A DNA stretch of 64,000 nucleotides from Escarpia spicata (Eukaryota; Annelida; Polychaeta; Sabellida; Siboglinidae): assembly GCA_963995525.1 (NCBI GenBank), contig OZ023206.1:5962041-6026040 (forward strand), given 5' to 3'. Shown one piece after another: positions 34,137 through 45,599 of the stretch. How positions within the stretch are numbered: position 1 is the first letter of the stretch; every line of letters starts with the position of its first letter. A program made the position numbers and the translations under genes. Below the pieces are notes generated by a model that worked only from the letters and a program-made list of their open reading frames with translations, did not search any database and had not been told where the DNA came from.

Positions 34137-34780
34137 GAGGGAGAGAGAGACATGTAATCTGGCTGATGAGATATTAGTCAATTAAGTTAATCGGCATGTT
34201 TTAAGTCATTAACTATGTACACCTGTACATATGTATGTATGTGTGTACATACCGCACCTGTACATATGTATGAATGTGTGTACATATTACACCTGTACAT
34301 ACATGTATGTATGTATGTGTGTACATATCATGTGTATATTGGCACGGTCTTTCGAGTACTTTAGAACAGTGGCACACGTCGGCCTGAATCTCAGTAATGG
34401 GTGAAAGATACCCAAGTTATTTATTGCAAAGAGAGAGAGAGAGAGGGAGGGGGAGGAGGAGGGGAGGGGGAGGGGAGGGGGAAGGGGAGGGGGAGGGAGA
34501 GGGGGAGAGAGAGGGGGAGGGAGAGGGGGAGGGAGAGGGAGAGGGAGAGGGGGAGGGAGAGGGGGAGGGAGAGGGGGAGGGGGAGGGAGAGGGAGAGGGG
34601 GAGGGGAGGGAGAGGAGAGGGAGAGGGAGAGGAGAGGAGAGGGAGAGCGAGAGGGAGAGGGAGAGGAGAGGGAGAGGGAGAGGGAGAGGGAGAGGGAGAG
34701 GGAGAGGGGAGAGGGAGAGGGAGAGGGAGAGGGAGAGGGAGAGGGAGAGGGAGAGGGAGAGGGAGAGGGAGATATGAATG
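33849..34780. repeat. Two tandem copies of about 490 bp, each with a long polypurine tract
   Basis: GGCACGGTCTTTCGAGT...AGAACAGTGGCACACGTC...GGTGAAAGATAC...TTTATTGCAAAGAGAGA occurs at 33849 and again at 34339. Each is followed by a polypurine tract: (GA)n-type at 33937-34150 and (GGGAGA)n-type at 34431-34772, more than 200 and 300 bp of almost pure purine. Such tracts can form triplex (H-DNA). Open frames across them on both strands are meaningless simple repeats. Confidence 0.9.
34200..34330. repeat. 35-bp GTACATAT repeat, short block
   Basis: Copies of TGTGTACATAT...CACCTGTACATATGTATG, the same family as the longer block at 34780-34992. Located between the two polypurine copies. Confidence 0.8.
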
Positions 34781-34992
34781 AATGTGTGTACATATTACAC
34801 CTGTACATATGTATGTATGTGTGTACATATCACACCTGTACATAGGTATGTATGTGTGTACATATCACACCTGTACATATGTATGTATATGTGTACATAT
34901 TACACCTGTACATATGTATGTATGTGTGTACATATTACACCTGTACATATGTATGTATGTATGTACATATCACACCTGTACATATGTATGTA
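34780..34992. repeat. 35-bp minisatellite (about 6 copies)
   Basis: Unit GTATGTATGTGTGTACATAT plus CACACCTGTACATAT. Because 35 is not a multiple of three, successive copies shift frame; open frames over it are chance. Confidence 0.9.
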
Positions 34993-35511
34993 ATAAGGAA
35001 TAATAACCCAAGCAGTAACTCCAATAGTACTAGACCATTGTAAAACAAGTAGAACTAAGAAAAACACTCAGGAAACACCTACTAAGAGACAATCCCTGAA
35101 AACCATGGTAATAAACTTCTGTAGTATCAGGAGCAAAGTTTCAGACCTTGCCGTGTGCATTTAAAATTACAACCCTGACGTAATTACAGGCACTGAAAAA
35201 TACCTAGACAGCTCAGTTGACGGCAGTGAGCTGTTCCCCTCCAATTATTCAATCATTCGAAAATACAGAGACTTTGACAACTCAAAAGGAGGAGTCCTAA
35301 TAGCACTGACCTCATAGGAACACTCAGAACAGACCTCAATAGCAATTGTGAAATTATCTGGGTCACCATCAAAATACAAGGATCGAAAGATATCACAATA
35401 GGAGCATTCTACAGATCACCCCGATTTGGTAATACAAACGAATACATGCATGAACTACGAGAATCCATGAACAAACAAAGAACATATATGGCTAGGTGGA
35501 GACTTTAACCT

Positions 35512-36425
35512 TCCCGACATAGACTGGGACCTACCCGGGGTACTCAGCACACAGCCAGGCGGAGACTTTAACCTTCCCGCCATAGACTGGGACCTACTCA
35601 GCACACAGCCAGGCGGAGACTTTAACGTTCCCGCCATAGACTGGGACCTACTCAGCACACAGCCAGGCGGAGACTTTAACCTTCCCGCCATAGACTGGGA
35701 CCTACTCAGCACACAGCCAGACGGAGACTTTGACCTTCCCGCCATAGACTGGGACCTACTCAGCACATAGCCAGGCGGAGACTTTAACCTTCCCGACATA
35801 GACTGGGACCTACTCAACACACAGCCAGGCGGAGACTTTAACCTTCCCGCCATAGACTGGGATCTACTCAGCACACAGCCAGGCGGAGACTTTAACCTTC
35901 CCGACATAGACTGGGACCTACTCAGCACACAGCCAGGCGGAGACTTTAGCCTTCCCGCCATAGACTGGGACCTACTCAGCACACAGCCAGGCGGAGACTT
36001 TAACCTTCCCGCCATAGACTGGGACCTACTCAGCACACAGCCAGGCGGAGACTTTAACCTTCCCGCCATAGACTGGGACCTACTCAGCACACAGCCAGGC
36101 GGAGACTTTAACCTTCCCGCCATAGACTGGGACCTACTCAGCACACAACTAGGCGAGACTTTAACCTTCCCGACATAGACTGGGACCTACTCAGCACACA
36201 ACCAGGCGAGACTTTAACCTTCCCAACATAGACTGGGACCTACTCAGCACACAACCAGGCGAGACTTTAACCTTCCCAACATAGACTGGGACCTACTCAG
36301 CACACAGCCAGGCGGAGACTTTAAACTTCCCGACATAGACTGGGACCTACTCAGCACACAGCCAGGCGGAGACTTTAAACTTCCCGACATAGACTGGGAC
36401 CTACTCAGCACAAAGCCAGACGCAG
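35512..36425 (+). repeat. 54-bp array amplifying the LINE endonuclease GDFN catalytic motif (about 17 copies)
   Basis: Each unit encodes GGDFNLPAIDWDLLSTQP in the LINE frame. GDFNLPDIDW is the conserved core of APE-type LINE endonucleases (the D and N are catalytic). The first unit (from about 35500) is joined to genuine endonuclease sequence, and the last (about 36415) runs into the following LINE sequence. Three units near 36145-36260 are 53 bp (one G lost), shifting frame three times and so restoring it. One unit has TAG (about 35767). The amplification therefore happened inside the element or its genomic copy. Confidence 0.9.
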
Positions 36426-36445
36426 CTGCTCCCGGTTTATCCAAA

Positions 36446-37165
36446 ATGCTACTTGAAATTGCCAATGACTTTGGACTTGAACAAGTTGTACGTGAACCCA
36501 CCAGAATAAACAACACTTTGGACGTATTCTTCACAACTAACCCCACCCTTGTTGAAAGATCTACAGTAGTACCAGGAATAAGTGATCACAACGGCATCCC
36601 AGTAATCATAAACAGCTGCAAGCTCAGGGTCATCAAGCAAAAACCACGCAAAATATACATGTATAACAAAGCTAACATGCAGACTCCGAAAGAAGACCTG
36701 CTCAAATGGAGCAATGAGTTTGTATCAAGGGATACATCCATGAACACAGTTGATGAAATGTATACAGAATTCCAAACTGTCATTGACTCAATAATGAATT
36801 TTCACATACCAACAACAATAATATCAAAGCGTAACCAAACACCCTGGATAACTAAGGGAATCAAACGACTACACAAACGTAAACAAAGGGCTTTCAACAC
36901 TCACAAACTACTTGGAAATCAAGCCAGCTATGAACATTTTTGTAAGGCACGTAAAACCACACACAGAGAGACAAGAAATGCTCACAGAAGATATATATCA
37001 TCCATTTGTTCCGATTCACCAAAACGATTCTGGTCATACATAAAAAGCCTTAAAGTTGATACAGTCGGAATACCAACCCTAATGAAAGACAACAGGGTAG
37101 AATCAGACAACAGACTTAAAGCCGAAATCCTCAATAACCAATTTAAGTCAGTCTTTACAAATTAA
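36446..37165 (+). pseudogene. LINE ORF2 fragment: endonuclease C-terminus and pre-RT region
   Basis: An uninterrupted 239-codon frame: LEIANDFGLEQVVREPTRIN, TLDVFFTTNPTL and PGISDHNGIPVI (the SDH motif near the APE C-terminus), then the basic pre-RT region TPWITKGIKRLHKRKQRAFN and KRFWSYIKSLK. It ends at a TAA just before the RT start, which continues after a frame change. Its openness suggests this part decayed slowly or inserted recently. Confidence 0.85.
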
Positions 37166-37709
37166 AACACCAACCTACCACAAGAACCATACTCAAACAT
37201 ACCAGCTATGCCTGAGCTCACCATCACAACAAAAGGGTCACTGAATTACTTCATGACTTAAAAACAAACAAATCAACGGAACCTGTTAAAGTACCAGCTA
37301 GAATCTTACAATCTTGCTGCGAATGAATTAGCTCCAGCCCTCAGAGTAATCTTCCAAAAATCAATTATCACAGGAGAACTCCCCCTCTCATGGTTACGTG
37401 CCAACATCACTCCAATCTTCAAGAAGGGAGACCAGTCCCTTCCGTCAAATTACTGTCCCATCTCCCTAACTTCAATATGTTGCAAACTCCTCGAACACAT
37501 TATCTACTCTAACATAATGGACCATTTTGACCGATACACAGTCTTATCTGACAGACAACACGGCTTCTGCAGTAAACACTCCACAGAAACTCAATTAATA
37601 CTCACCACACACGACCTAGCAAATTCCCTAAATAATAAATCACAAGAACTACAGAAAGACCTAAATGAGTTATCAAAATGGGAACACGACTGGCAGATGC
37701 TCTTTAAAA

Positions 37710-39668
37710 AAAAAAATGGGCCAACTGGCCCTGAAATCCTTTGGACTAATACGTCTATATGTGACCCTTGCTGACCAAATGAGTGATAAGTCAGAAAAAT
37801 TGCAACATTGTTTTCTTACATTCTTGTAAAGGTTGGATAGGATGCTTTACAGTTTCAAAAATGATGCTACAAAAATTGGCAAAGTTATGGAGCATTGAAC
37901 ATGGTAGGGGTCAAAAGTGAAAATGAAGAAAACGGCTGTTGAAGTTTTAAATTATATATGCAAATGGATTGCATGGTAATATTACATGCATGGCATTCAA
38001 ATGTGGTACACAGTATGTATTTTATGTTGCAATGATACAATGGAAGTATAAATGTGCTGCTACAAAAACTTATCAAGTTATGCCAGATTATGTCTTTATG
38101 TGTAAAACTAAGAGGACATATTGTTTGAGAGCAAAAGGTAGACTCACTGTTTGACACAGCTTAAAACTTACAGGCAACTGTCCAGTTTAACAGGGGTCTA
38201 GTGGCTTGATGCTATCTGTTTACACAAGCTTCTGCCAGTGACCAATTACAGATTAGTCACAGTTTCCATCAAACAATAGCAGGCAGAGAATCTTAGCTCC
38301 ACAGCTGGGTGTAATACACAAGTTATAAATATAGCTACTCTGCAGCAGACAATTAATTTTAGTTAGCAAATTTAGCATTTTAGGGGACCTTTGGTGTCCT
38401 TAGAATGGTTCAATCAAATAACAATTTCTTGTGTATAGTGGCACTACCATATGAAATGTCTACAAAAAATTAGAGAAAAAGTTACTGAACAGTTTTTGAA
38501 ACTAGGAAAATTTAGCATTTTGGGTGGCCCTAAATAGCCCCACAAAACTAATTATAGTTATTGTTAAGATGTTTGGTGTATTGGGATCATTAAGCCTATA
38601 TACAAAAAGAAGGGGTCAATAGACATTACATTATTAAGCTACATAGGCAAGTTGTTTACAGCGGCCTATGTGTCAGCCTTCTTCTCATGTGATGTAAAGG
38701 TACGACAAGGAGAAAACTTGTCTCCTTTGTTATTTGCTATTTACATGAATAATTTTGAACACTGTTGGTCATAACTATAAGGCACTTGACATGGCAGCTG
38801 GTGAAATGTACAACCATAGTGATGATGATGTAAAAATTTTCTTGAAAATGTATGTTCTACTATATGCTGATGACACTAGAATGATTCAATCAAACACAGA
38901 TTTCTTGTGTATAGCGGAACTATGTCAACTCTTCTAATGGTTGACATTTGGTTGTTTCAGGTGTCAACTATTTTGGGAATCTGTAGTTATTAGTCTATAT
39001 ACCATGTCTACACAAGTCATGGCAAGTGTAAACAGAACAGTTGAATGCATTTCATATCAATAAAGTGTAGGATATTTCACTCTATAGTTGTCCAGAATAT
39101 TACTTTTCTATGTTTGTCACCTACAGGTGACAATACATCTTTAATTAATAGACACCACAGTCACACCATTTTATAATAATTAAATGAACATCAAAATAAA
39201 CACAACTTGCAATTATAGAAAATCAATAGTTTTGGAGATACAGTTTAAAAGCTACATGCAACTGTTCTGTTTAACAGGGGTCAAGTGTGTCTGCTCTGCC
39301 TCTGACCAATTAATGATTAGCCAAGGTCTCAATGAAACAATAGCACTAGGCTGCAGAGTGGAGTGAGGTGGCACACTGTTTCTGGCACAATACACAAAAT
39401 CTACTGTTGAGGGTGGCCTCAAGGGCCCTTCTCAAAACCACATCACTAGATAATGCAAAACTTTTGCACTTTGGGGGCCCCTGAGGTGCCCTTAGAATGA
39501 TTCAATCAAATACAGACTTCTTGTGTATAATGGCAGCACCCTAAGATATGCCTATGCAAAATTAAAGAAAAAGTTACTGAACCGTTTCTGAGATACGGCA
39601 GCTAAAGGCAGACGGCGGACTTCAGACGCAGAGTGATGGCAATAGTCCCTTCGGCCCAAAGGACTAAA
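37710..39668. mobile_element. Foreign element nested in the LINE RT
   Basis: LINE frame stops at ...WQMLFKKK (about 37705) and resumes with CFVMRLIHARNVK (about 39670). Between them is 1.96 kb of unrelated AT-rich DNA that starts TGGGCCAACTGGCCCTGAAA and ends ...GTCCCTTCGGCCCAAAGGAC. Internally it repeats the motif ...GATTCAATCAAATACAGACT...TTGTGTATA(G/A)(T/C)GGC...AAAAAGTTACTGAAC (38400-38510 and 39495-39595). The ends share GGCC-containing inverted sequence (CTTTGGACTA on the left, TAGTCCTTTGGG reversed from the right), consistent with a DNA-transposon-type insertion. Confidence 0.6.
38685..38885 (+). pseudogene. Relic of a different LINE reverse transcriptase
   Basis: The + strand translation gives VKVRQGENLSPLLFAIYMNN (RT motif with …QGxxLSPLLFAxYxN) at about 38692-38751, and shortly after LKMYVLLYADDTRMIQSN (YADD motif) at about 38843-38896, in another frame. 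The spacing and motif style differ from the host LINE, so the nested element itself contains or captured an RT fragment. Confidence 0.65.
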
Positions 39669-40605
39669 AATGCTTTGTGATGAGACTAATCCATGCAAGA
39701 AACGTGAAACATTTTAACTATACTCTAGGAAACGCAACACTACAGGAAACCGACAGTCATCCCTATCTAGGAGTATGTATCACCAAAGATCTCACCTGGG
39801 ACAAACACATCCATCAGATTACAGCCTCAGCAAACTGTACCGTAGCATTTATCAGATGCAATCTCTACTCGTGCCCCCAAAACATTAAAACAACTACCTA
39901 CACAACCCTTGTCCGACCACTCCTAGAATATTCATCATCCGTGTGGGACCCCCACACCCAGGTCCTCATCAACAAAATAGAAATGGTCCAAAATGGGCAG
40001 CTCGCTTTTGCCTTAACGACTATACATCCAGAGAAACTGGATGCGTGTCAGAAATGTTTAAAAAATAAACCCAGAACAACTAACAACCAGACGAACAAAC
40101 AGACGCCTCACCATATTGTACAAAGCCATCTATGGTCACCTATCCTTGCCTGTTGAAAACCTTCTCCAGCCTGTACAATGCCTATCACGGTATCTTAACA
40201 GCAAAGCATTCAACTCTATCCACACCAGCAAGAACTGTTATACATTTTCCTATTTCCCCCGAACAATAAAAGATTGGAATTCCCTACCAGATGCAATAGT
40301 TATAGTCAACATTACAGAGCCCAGAAATTCAGACAAGCTTTAATACACGACTAATAACCTAGCATGCGCACCCAACCCTGACCGTATTGTATGACTCCTA
40401 ATGCTAAGCCAAGGCGCCTTAGCTTGGCTAAGGAGTGTTGGCCAGTACTCAACCAAGAAGACGTGTACATTAAATTAATTCACCAATAGATGTATGTAGC
40501 AAATACACTCAAGTAGGTTACTGAGGTTTGTACACAATGTGTAAACTTGTATATGTACACATGTTGACTTTCACTCTCTATTTTTAAAGTTAGGTACATA
40601 AACTG

Positions 40606-40835
40606 TCTCAATTTGGGACGTAAAAGAACCACTGAGGACGACAAGCACCCTGGCAGTGACCACCCTCAGTGCCAGCATAGAAAGGTCGGCTTGGCGATAA
40701 TGTTCTGAAAAAGGCTGACTAGTTGAATGAGACCTCATAAGATCACTGTAACCACAATATATACAGACTAGTCAGTTAATAGAACGTTGCCGAGTGCTGG
40801 AAACAACTAGAACTAGAACTATTTTAGAACACTTT
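40606..40835 (+). mobile_element. 5'-truncated copy of the SINE seen at 15790-16166
   Basis: 40606-40820 is near-identical to the reverse complement of 15796-16004: TCTCAATTTGGGACGTAAAA at the start, GAACGTTGCCGAGTGCTGG and the GAACTAGAACT tail at the end. The tRNA-like head is missing. Strong similarity implies a recent family. Confidence 0.85.
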
Positions 40836-40888
40836 AGTCTAGTGAGTGATAATAGGGTACCTTACCTACGATAAGCGGTATGACTAAA

Positions 40889-41288
40889 AGGCGCTGACTA
40901 CGCACGACCACGCACGACCAAAATGTATGTAGTGTTGGTAACCAATCGAACTGTTGGTGGCACGTAGGAGATATGTGTGTGCAGCTCGCCAAATTTCAGA
41001 TATGTTCTTCACTTTGGAGTAACAAAAATTCGCAACTTTTTTCATCGCTTGTGGTAAGTCACCGGTTCCATTCGCCAGGTGGCGCTACTGTGCCAAGACT
41101 AAATACTCGTCCCGAAGATCGGATAAAATGCCTATAAATTGTGTACCTCCAGGGTGAAATACAGACTCAACATTTTTAATGATGCATACACAAACCATAT
41201 ATATACCATCGACGGCCAAATTATCTACCAACATATTATATTACATGGTCGTGCGTGGTCGTTCGTTAACTTCGTGGTCGTGCGCCTT
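40889..41288. mobile_element. Candidate MITE with inverted GGTCGTGCG ends
   Basis: The left end carries ACGCACGACCACGCACGACC (about 40900-40919); about 330 bp on, TGGTCGTGCGTGGTCGT (about 41247-41263) and GTGGTCGTGCGCC (about 41274-41286) are its reverse complement. The outer ends (AAGGCGC / GCGCCTT) are also inverted. No target duplication is evident and the interior is non-coding. Confidence 0.4.
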
Positions 41289-41504
41289 AATTTTAGGAAA
41301 ACCCACGATAAGTTTATATACAAGATTTAACAAACCTCATCATGTGGTAGAATATATAGGTGATAAAGTAACAAACATAAAACTACTTACTTAAGATAAT
41401 ATCTGTGTAAGCCAGTACCTGCTAAACACTTTGATTAGGTAGCATTTTTGTTAAAATTAAGCATTTGCGATAGATAGCCAGGCGAACTAAGTTTGTTTAT
41501 TTAA

Positions 41505-42525
41505 CAAGATTTAACAAGATTGCCACCCAGAGAATTAACAGTCTTTGTGAAAATGAGAACTTTCTTACGTCTAATCTACACTGCTCCTTTACTAATGTAA
41601 CTTCATGTCCTTTAGTCTTTCTGTCTTTCTTAACTGAGAAAGAAATATTTCTATCAATATGTTCATAACCATTCAATATTTTAAACACTTCTATCTGATC
41701 TCCTTTCAATCTCCTGGTCTCTATATGTGTTGTTAAACCACATTCTTTTAGGCGTTTTTCATAACTAAGATCCCTCAATTTTTGAATCATTTTAGTCGCT
41801 CTCCTCTGTACTCTTTCTAGCATATCTATGTCCTTCTTGCGATATGGCCTCCATGCTTGTATACAATATTCTAAATATGAGGTCTAACTATTGTTTTGTA
41901 CAGCGGTATTATTATAGTTATTTTCCTTTCGCTATATTTCGCCTAATTAATCCAAGGATTTGATTTCCCTTTGAAGCTGCAATTCCACACTGCTCTGAAA
42001 CCTTCATGTCAGCACTAATTGTCAGCCCTAAGTCTTTTTCTTTTACAGTAGTGTTTAGTACAGTACCCCCACTGTATATTCTACCTCTTCGTTCCCATGT
42101 CCTGTGTGGAGGCATTTATATTTCCCAAAATTGAACAACATTTGCCACTTTTCAGACCATTTGATCAACCTGTCAATATCATCTTGTAAATGCTGTCTAT
42201 CTCCATCACTTGTAATCCTTCTAAACACTTTTGTATCATCTGCAAATTTCAACACCTTGCTTGCAATATCATCGTCCAAATCGTTTATATATATTAAGAA
42301 TACTATAGGTCCCAAAACTGATCCCTGTGGTACCCCACTCAAAACTGATTTCCAGTTTGAAGCCTTCCCATCAACAACTACCTGTTGTCTTCTGTCAATC
42401 AGCCATTTTTCTATCCAGTTAATTATACCATTTCCTATGCCATGGGCCTTTAATTTAAGCAGTAATCTTTGATGTGGCACTTTGTCGAAAGCTTTTTGAA
42501 AATCTAAGTAGATGATATCCACAGG
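41505..42525 (-). mobile_element. LINE reverse transcriptase fragment (5'-truncated)
   Basis: The - strand from 42522 reads VDIIYLDFQKAFDKVPHQRL, GVPQGSVLGPIVFLIYINDL, KVLKFADDTKVF (the catalytic FADD), KWSEKWQMLFNFGKYKCLHT, then after frame changes GLTISADMKVSEQCGIAASK and KECGLTTHIETRRLKGDQIE. It matches the LINE at 14406-15134 closely, including the 3' end (ACAAGATTGCCACCCAGAGA) but with a short deletion near it. Upstream of VDIIYLDF the sequence turns into the 22-bp array. Confidence 0.9.
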
Positions 42526-43733
42526 TGATCCCTCGTCTACCCACAGGTGATCCCTCGTCTACCCACTGGTGATCCCTCGTCTACCCACTGGTGATCCCTC
42601 GTCTACCCACTGGTGATCCCTCGTCTACCCACTGGTGATCCCTCGTCTACTCACTGGTGATCCCTCGTCTACCCACTGGTGATCCCTCGTCTACCCACTG
42701 GTGATCCCTCGTCAACCATCTGGTGATCCCTCGTCTACCCACAGGTGATCCCTCGTCTACCCACTGGTGATCCCTCGTCTACCCACTGGTGATCCCTCGT
42801 CTACCCACAGGTGATCCCTCGTCTACCCACAGGTGATCCCTCGTCTACCCACAGGTGATCCCTCGTCTACCCACAGGTGATCCCTCGTCTACCCACTGGT
42901 GATCCCTCGTCTACCCACAGGTGATCCCTCGTCTACCCACTGGTGATCCCTCGTCTACCCACTGGTGATCCCTCGTCTACCCACAGGTGATCCCTCGTCT
43001 ACCCACTGGTGATCCCTCGTCTACCCACTGGTGATCCCTCGTCTACCCACAGGTGATCCCTCGTCTACCCACTGGTGATCCCTCGTCTACCCACTGGTGA
43101 TCCCTCGTCTACCCACAGGTGATCCCTCGTCTACCCACTGGTGATCCCTCGTCTACCCACTGGTGATCCCTCGTCTACCCACTGGTGATCCCTCGTCTAC
43201 CCACTGGTGATCCCTCGTCTACCCACAGGTGATCCCTCGTCTACCCACTGGTGATCCCTCGTCTACCCACAGGTGATCCCTCGTCTACCCACTGGTGATC
43301 CCTCGTCTACCCACAGGTGATCCCTCGTCTACCCACTGGTGATCCCTCGTCTACCCACAGGTGATCCCTCGTCTACCCACTGGTGATCCCTCGTCTACCC
43401 ACTGGTGATCCCTCGTCTACCCACAGGTGATCCCTCGTCTACCCACTGGTGATCCCTCGTCTACCCACTGGTGATCCCTCGTCTACCCACTGGTGATCCC
43501 TCGTCTACCCACAGGTGATCCCTCGTCTACCCACTGGTGATCCCTCGTCTACCCACTGGTGATCCCTCGTCTACCCACAGGTGATCCCTCGTCTACCCAC
43601 TGGTGATCCCTCGTCTACCCACAGGTGATCCCTCGTCTACCCACAGGTGATCCCTCGTCTACCCACAGGTGATCCCTCGTCTACCCACAGGTGATCCCTC
43701 GTCTACCCACAGGTGATCCCTCGTCTACCCACT
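42520..43733. repeat. 22-bp minisatellite grown from LINE RT sequence (about 55 copies)
   Basis: Unit GTGATCCCTCGTCTACCCAC plus TG or AG, tandem for 1.2 kb, with CTGG/CAGG alternating irregularly. Read on the - strand, the copy adjoining the LINE encodes VDEGSPVDIIYLDF, the normal RT start of this LINE family, so the unit is a 22-bp slice of the element. As 22 is not a multiple of three, it cannot be coding. Confidence 0.9.
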
Positions 43734-43734
43734 T

Positions 43735-44190
43735 AGTGAGATCTTCTAAAAAACATAACATATTTGTTAAGCATGAGAAACCCGTGTTGAGAGTGGTTTG
43801 TAGTCTTGTTCCCTCTTGAAGTGTGTATGTAGCTAGTGTCCCGCGTATTCGCTAGGGCGCGGTATAAGTAAAACTATAATCTAAATAAATAAGGCAGTCT
43901 AGTGTAAAGTAATTTATTGTATTTAGATTAGGTCACTACCGGTAACGTTATCATTTGTGATAGTCAGCTGTGACTATAACCAAAAACTGTAACCGAAATA
44001 AACAAGGCAATCTTACGTAAATTGTAACATTTGTGCACAGTAAACAGCTAGTCTTCTTAAGTTAAAGACTACATAGTACATATAGGCATAGCGAATAGTG
44101 TAAACATAGTTGACTAAACTATTTTAAATAGCTAATTAGATTATTAGTATTAAATAAATTCTGATATAGCGTCTTGCAAGCACAAAGTCA
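43735..44190. other. AT-rich unclassified stretch
   Basis: No gene or repeat seen beyond short similarities to itself (AATAAATAAGGCAGTCT and AATAAACAAGGCAATCT, about 43883 and 43998). It may be the 5' UTR of the LINE that follows. Confidence 0.4.
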
Positions 44191-45295
44191 AGGCAAAGCG
44201 ATGTTTGAAGTACAACGACTGCCACAGTTGGGTGGATATTTGGCCCTATCCAGCTTTGGGAAGTCATGGGCAAAGACTGTGCAAGGAAGAGGGATTCACC
44301 TTTCAGTGCGTTGGGTGTTGGATGGTGGTATGTCTGGAGAAGGAGGTAGCTAGGTTGGTAGATATTGTGAAGGGAATGGAGATGAAAATCAGCAAGGAGA
44401 GAGGTAGAATGGAGAGAGACGACAGTGGGGGAGAGTTGTGAATACTGTTAGAATGAAGGAGCAGAATAGTGGCAATTAAGAAGACTGAGGAAAGGAGACT
44501 GAGAGGAGAGAAGGTGATCGGAGGGGATGAAATTGGAGGATCGACAGCAGGAAATGTGACAGGCGTGAAGGTGACAGGGGATAAAGTGACCGTAGAGAAA
44601 GAGGTAGGAGGGAAAAAGAGACGGGAGAGGAGAGAAGGAAATGCAATGGGAGGAAAGATGACGAGAAGAAAGGAAGCGCGAATAAATGTGACAGAAGAAA
44701 AGTTGGGAGGGATGGTGTTAGGAGAAAGGTGACAAGCGAAACGGCGTCAGGAAAGAATGGAACGGACAGGATTGTGACAGGAGAGCAGAAGACAGGGGAA
44801 CAAGATTACAACCAGACAGATGGAAACCGGTGATTGATGGGGCATTAAGAAAAGATCGAGAGGGTGTTCTTGGGCAACTATATTCTGAGAAAGACAGATA
44901 ATACACTAAGCGAAGGGGAGGACGTCGTTGTTTGTTTGCCGAAGGCTAGGATAGGACATGTGACTGAAAGGGTAGAGAAGGCATTGGGGCATCGCAAGGG
45001 AGGGTGTATACTAGTACACGTAGGGACAGATAATGCAGACAGGTAGGGAACAACAGAGATAGTGCAGAAGTACAGACAGTTAGTGAGGAAGTTAAAGAAG
45101 ACAAGAGTCGAACAGATACTTCTCTCAGGAATTTTGCCAGTAATGGGGGAAGGGGGCCAATATATAGAAACTGCAAGAGAATGGCGATCAACGCACTCGT
45201 TGAGCAGATGTGTAAAGAAGAGGGGGTGGGATTCGTACATTTATGGGGTACTTTGTTTGGAGGGAAGATATTGTAGCATTTCTGCTATTTGAGGG
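44190..45295 (+). pseudogene. LINE ORF1 relic: zinc-finger region and SGNH/GDSL esterase
   Basis: The + strand frame near 44200-44440 shows a Cys/His-rich region (CLKYNDCHSWVD..., CKEEGFTFQCVGC), then a charged helical linker. From about 44900 comes VVVCLPKARIGHVTERVEKA, then ILVHVGTDNADR (about 45011-45046), stop TAG, VQKYRQLVRKLKKTRVEQIL, LSGILPVMGEGGQ and an eroded …LCLEGRYC. The GTDN block and the SGILPV strand are those of SGNH-hydrolase domains carried by ORF1 of CR1/L2-type LINEs. Stops and frame changes are several. No RT follows: the element is truncated at about 45290. Confidence 0.7.
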
Positions 45296-45599
45296 TATTT
45301 AAGTCTACTTTCCTGAGGTTTAATTTAGTAAATGAGGAAGGTCAGGCCAGTAGGTAGGCAGATTGTTGACCAAACGCCCTAGTTACGCAATTACAGCAAC
45401 TCGGTTGCGAATGCGCTCGGTGGGGCGTGGTGTTCTTTTGCTAGCGTTTCTAGGTAAGCAGGTGGTTTCGCTGTACCTTAGAGAGTGTTGCACAATGCGT
45501 AACTTGAATTGTGTTATTGTAGTAGCCAATAGAAATGATGGAAACCGGTCATATGATGTGTAAATAGGTCCGCATATATAAACGCCTGTCATACGTATT

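Larger units (their letters stand above)
35060..40345 (+). mobile_element. LINE (CR1/L2/jockey-like) with internal array and nested insertion
   Basis: The parts in order on the + strand are: APE endonuclease N-part (about 35100-35500: NFCSIRSKVSDLAVCI, GGVLIALTS, IGAFYRSPRFGNTNEY), the GDFN-motif array (35512-36425), the endonuclease end and pre-RT region (36446-37165), RT start (about 37330-37705: ITPIFKKGD, SLTSICCKLLEHI, QHGFCSKHSTETQL), a 1.96-kb foreign insertion (37710-39668), and the RT C-terminus (39670-40345: HPYLGVCITKDLTWDKHIHQ, VRPLLEYSSSVWDP). The catalytic YADD block is absent: sequence jumps from the ETQL region straight to SKWEHDWQMLF. It is inactive. Confidence 0.85.

Noticed and set aside
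33900..34800. Arg/Glu- or Ser/Pro/Leu-rich proteins
   Set aside because: Pure GA or GGGAGA tracts read in several frames.
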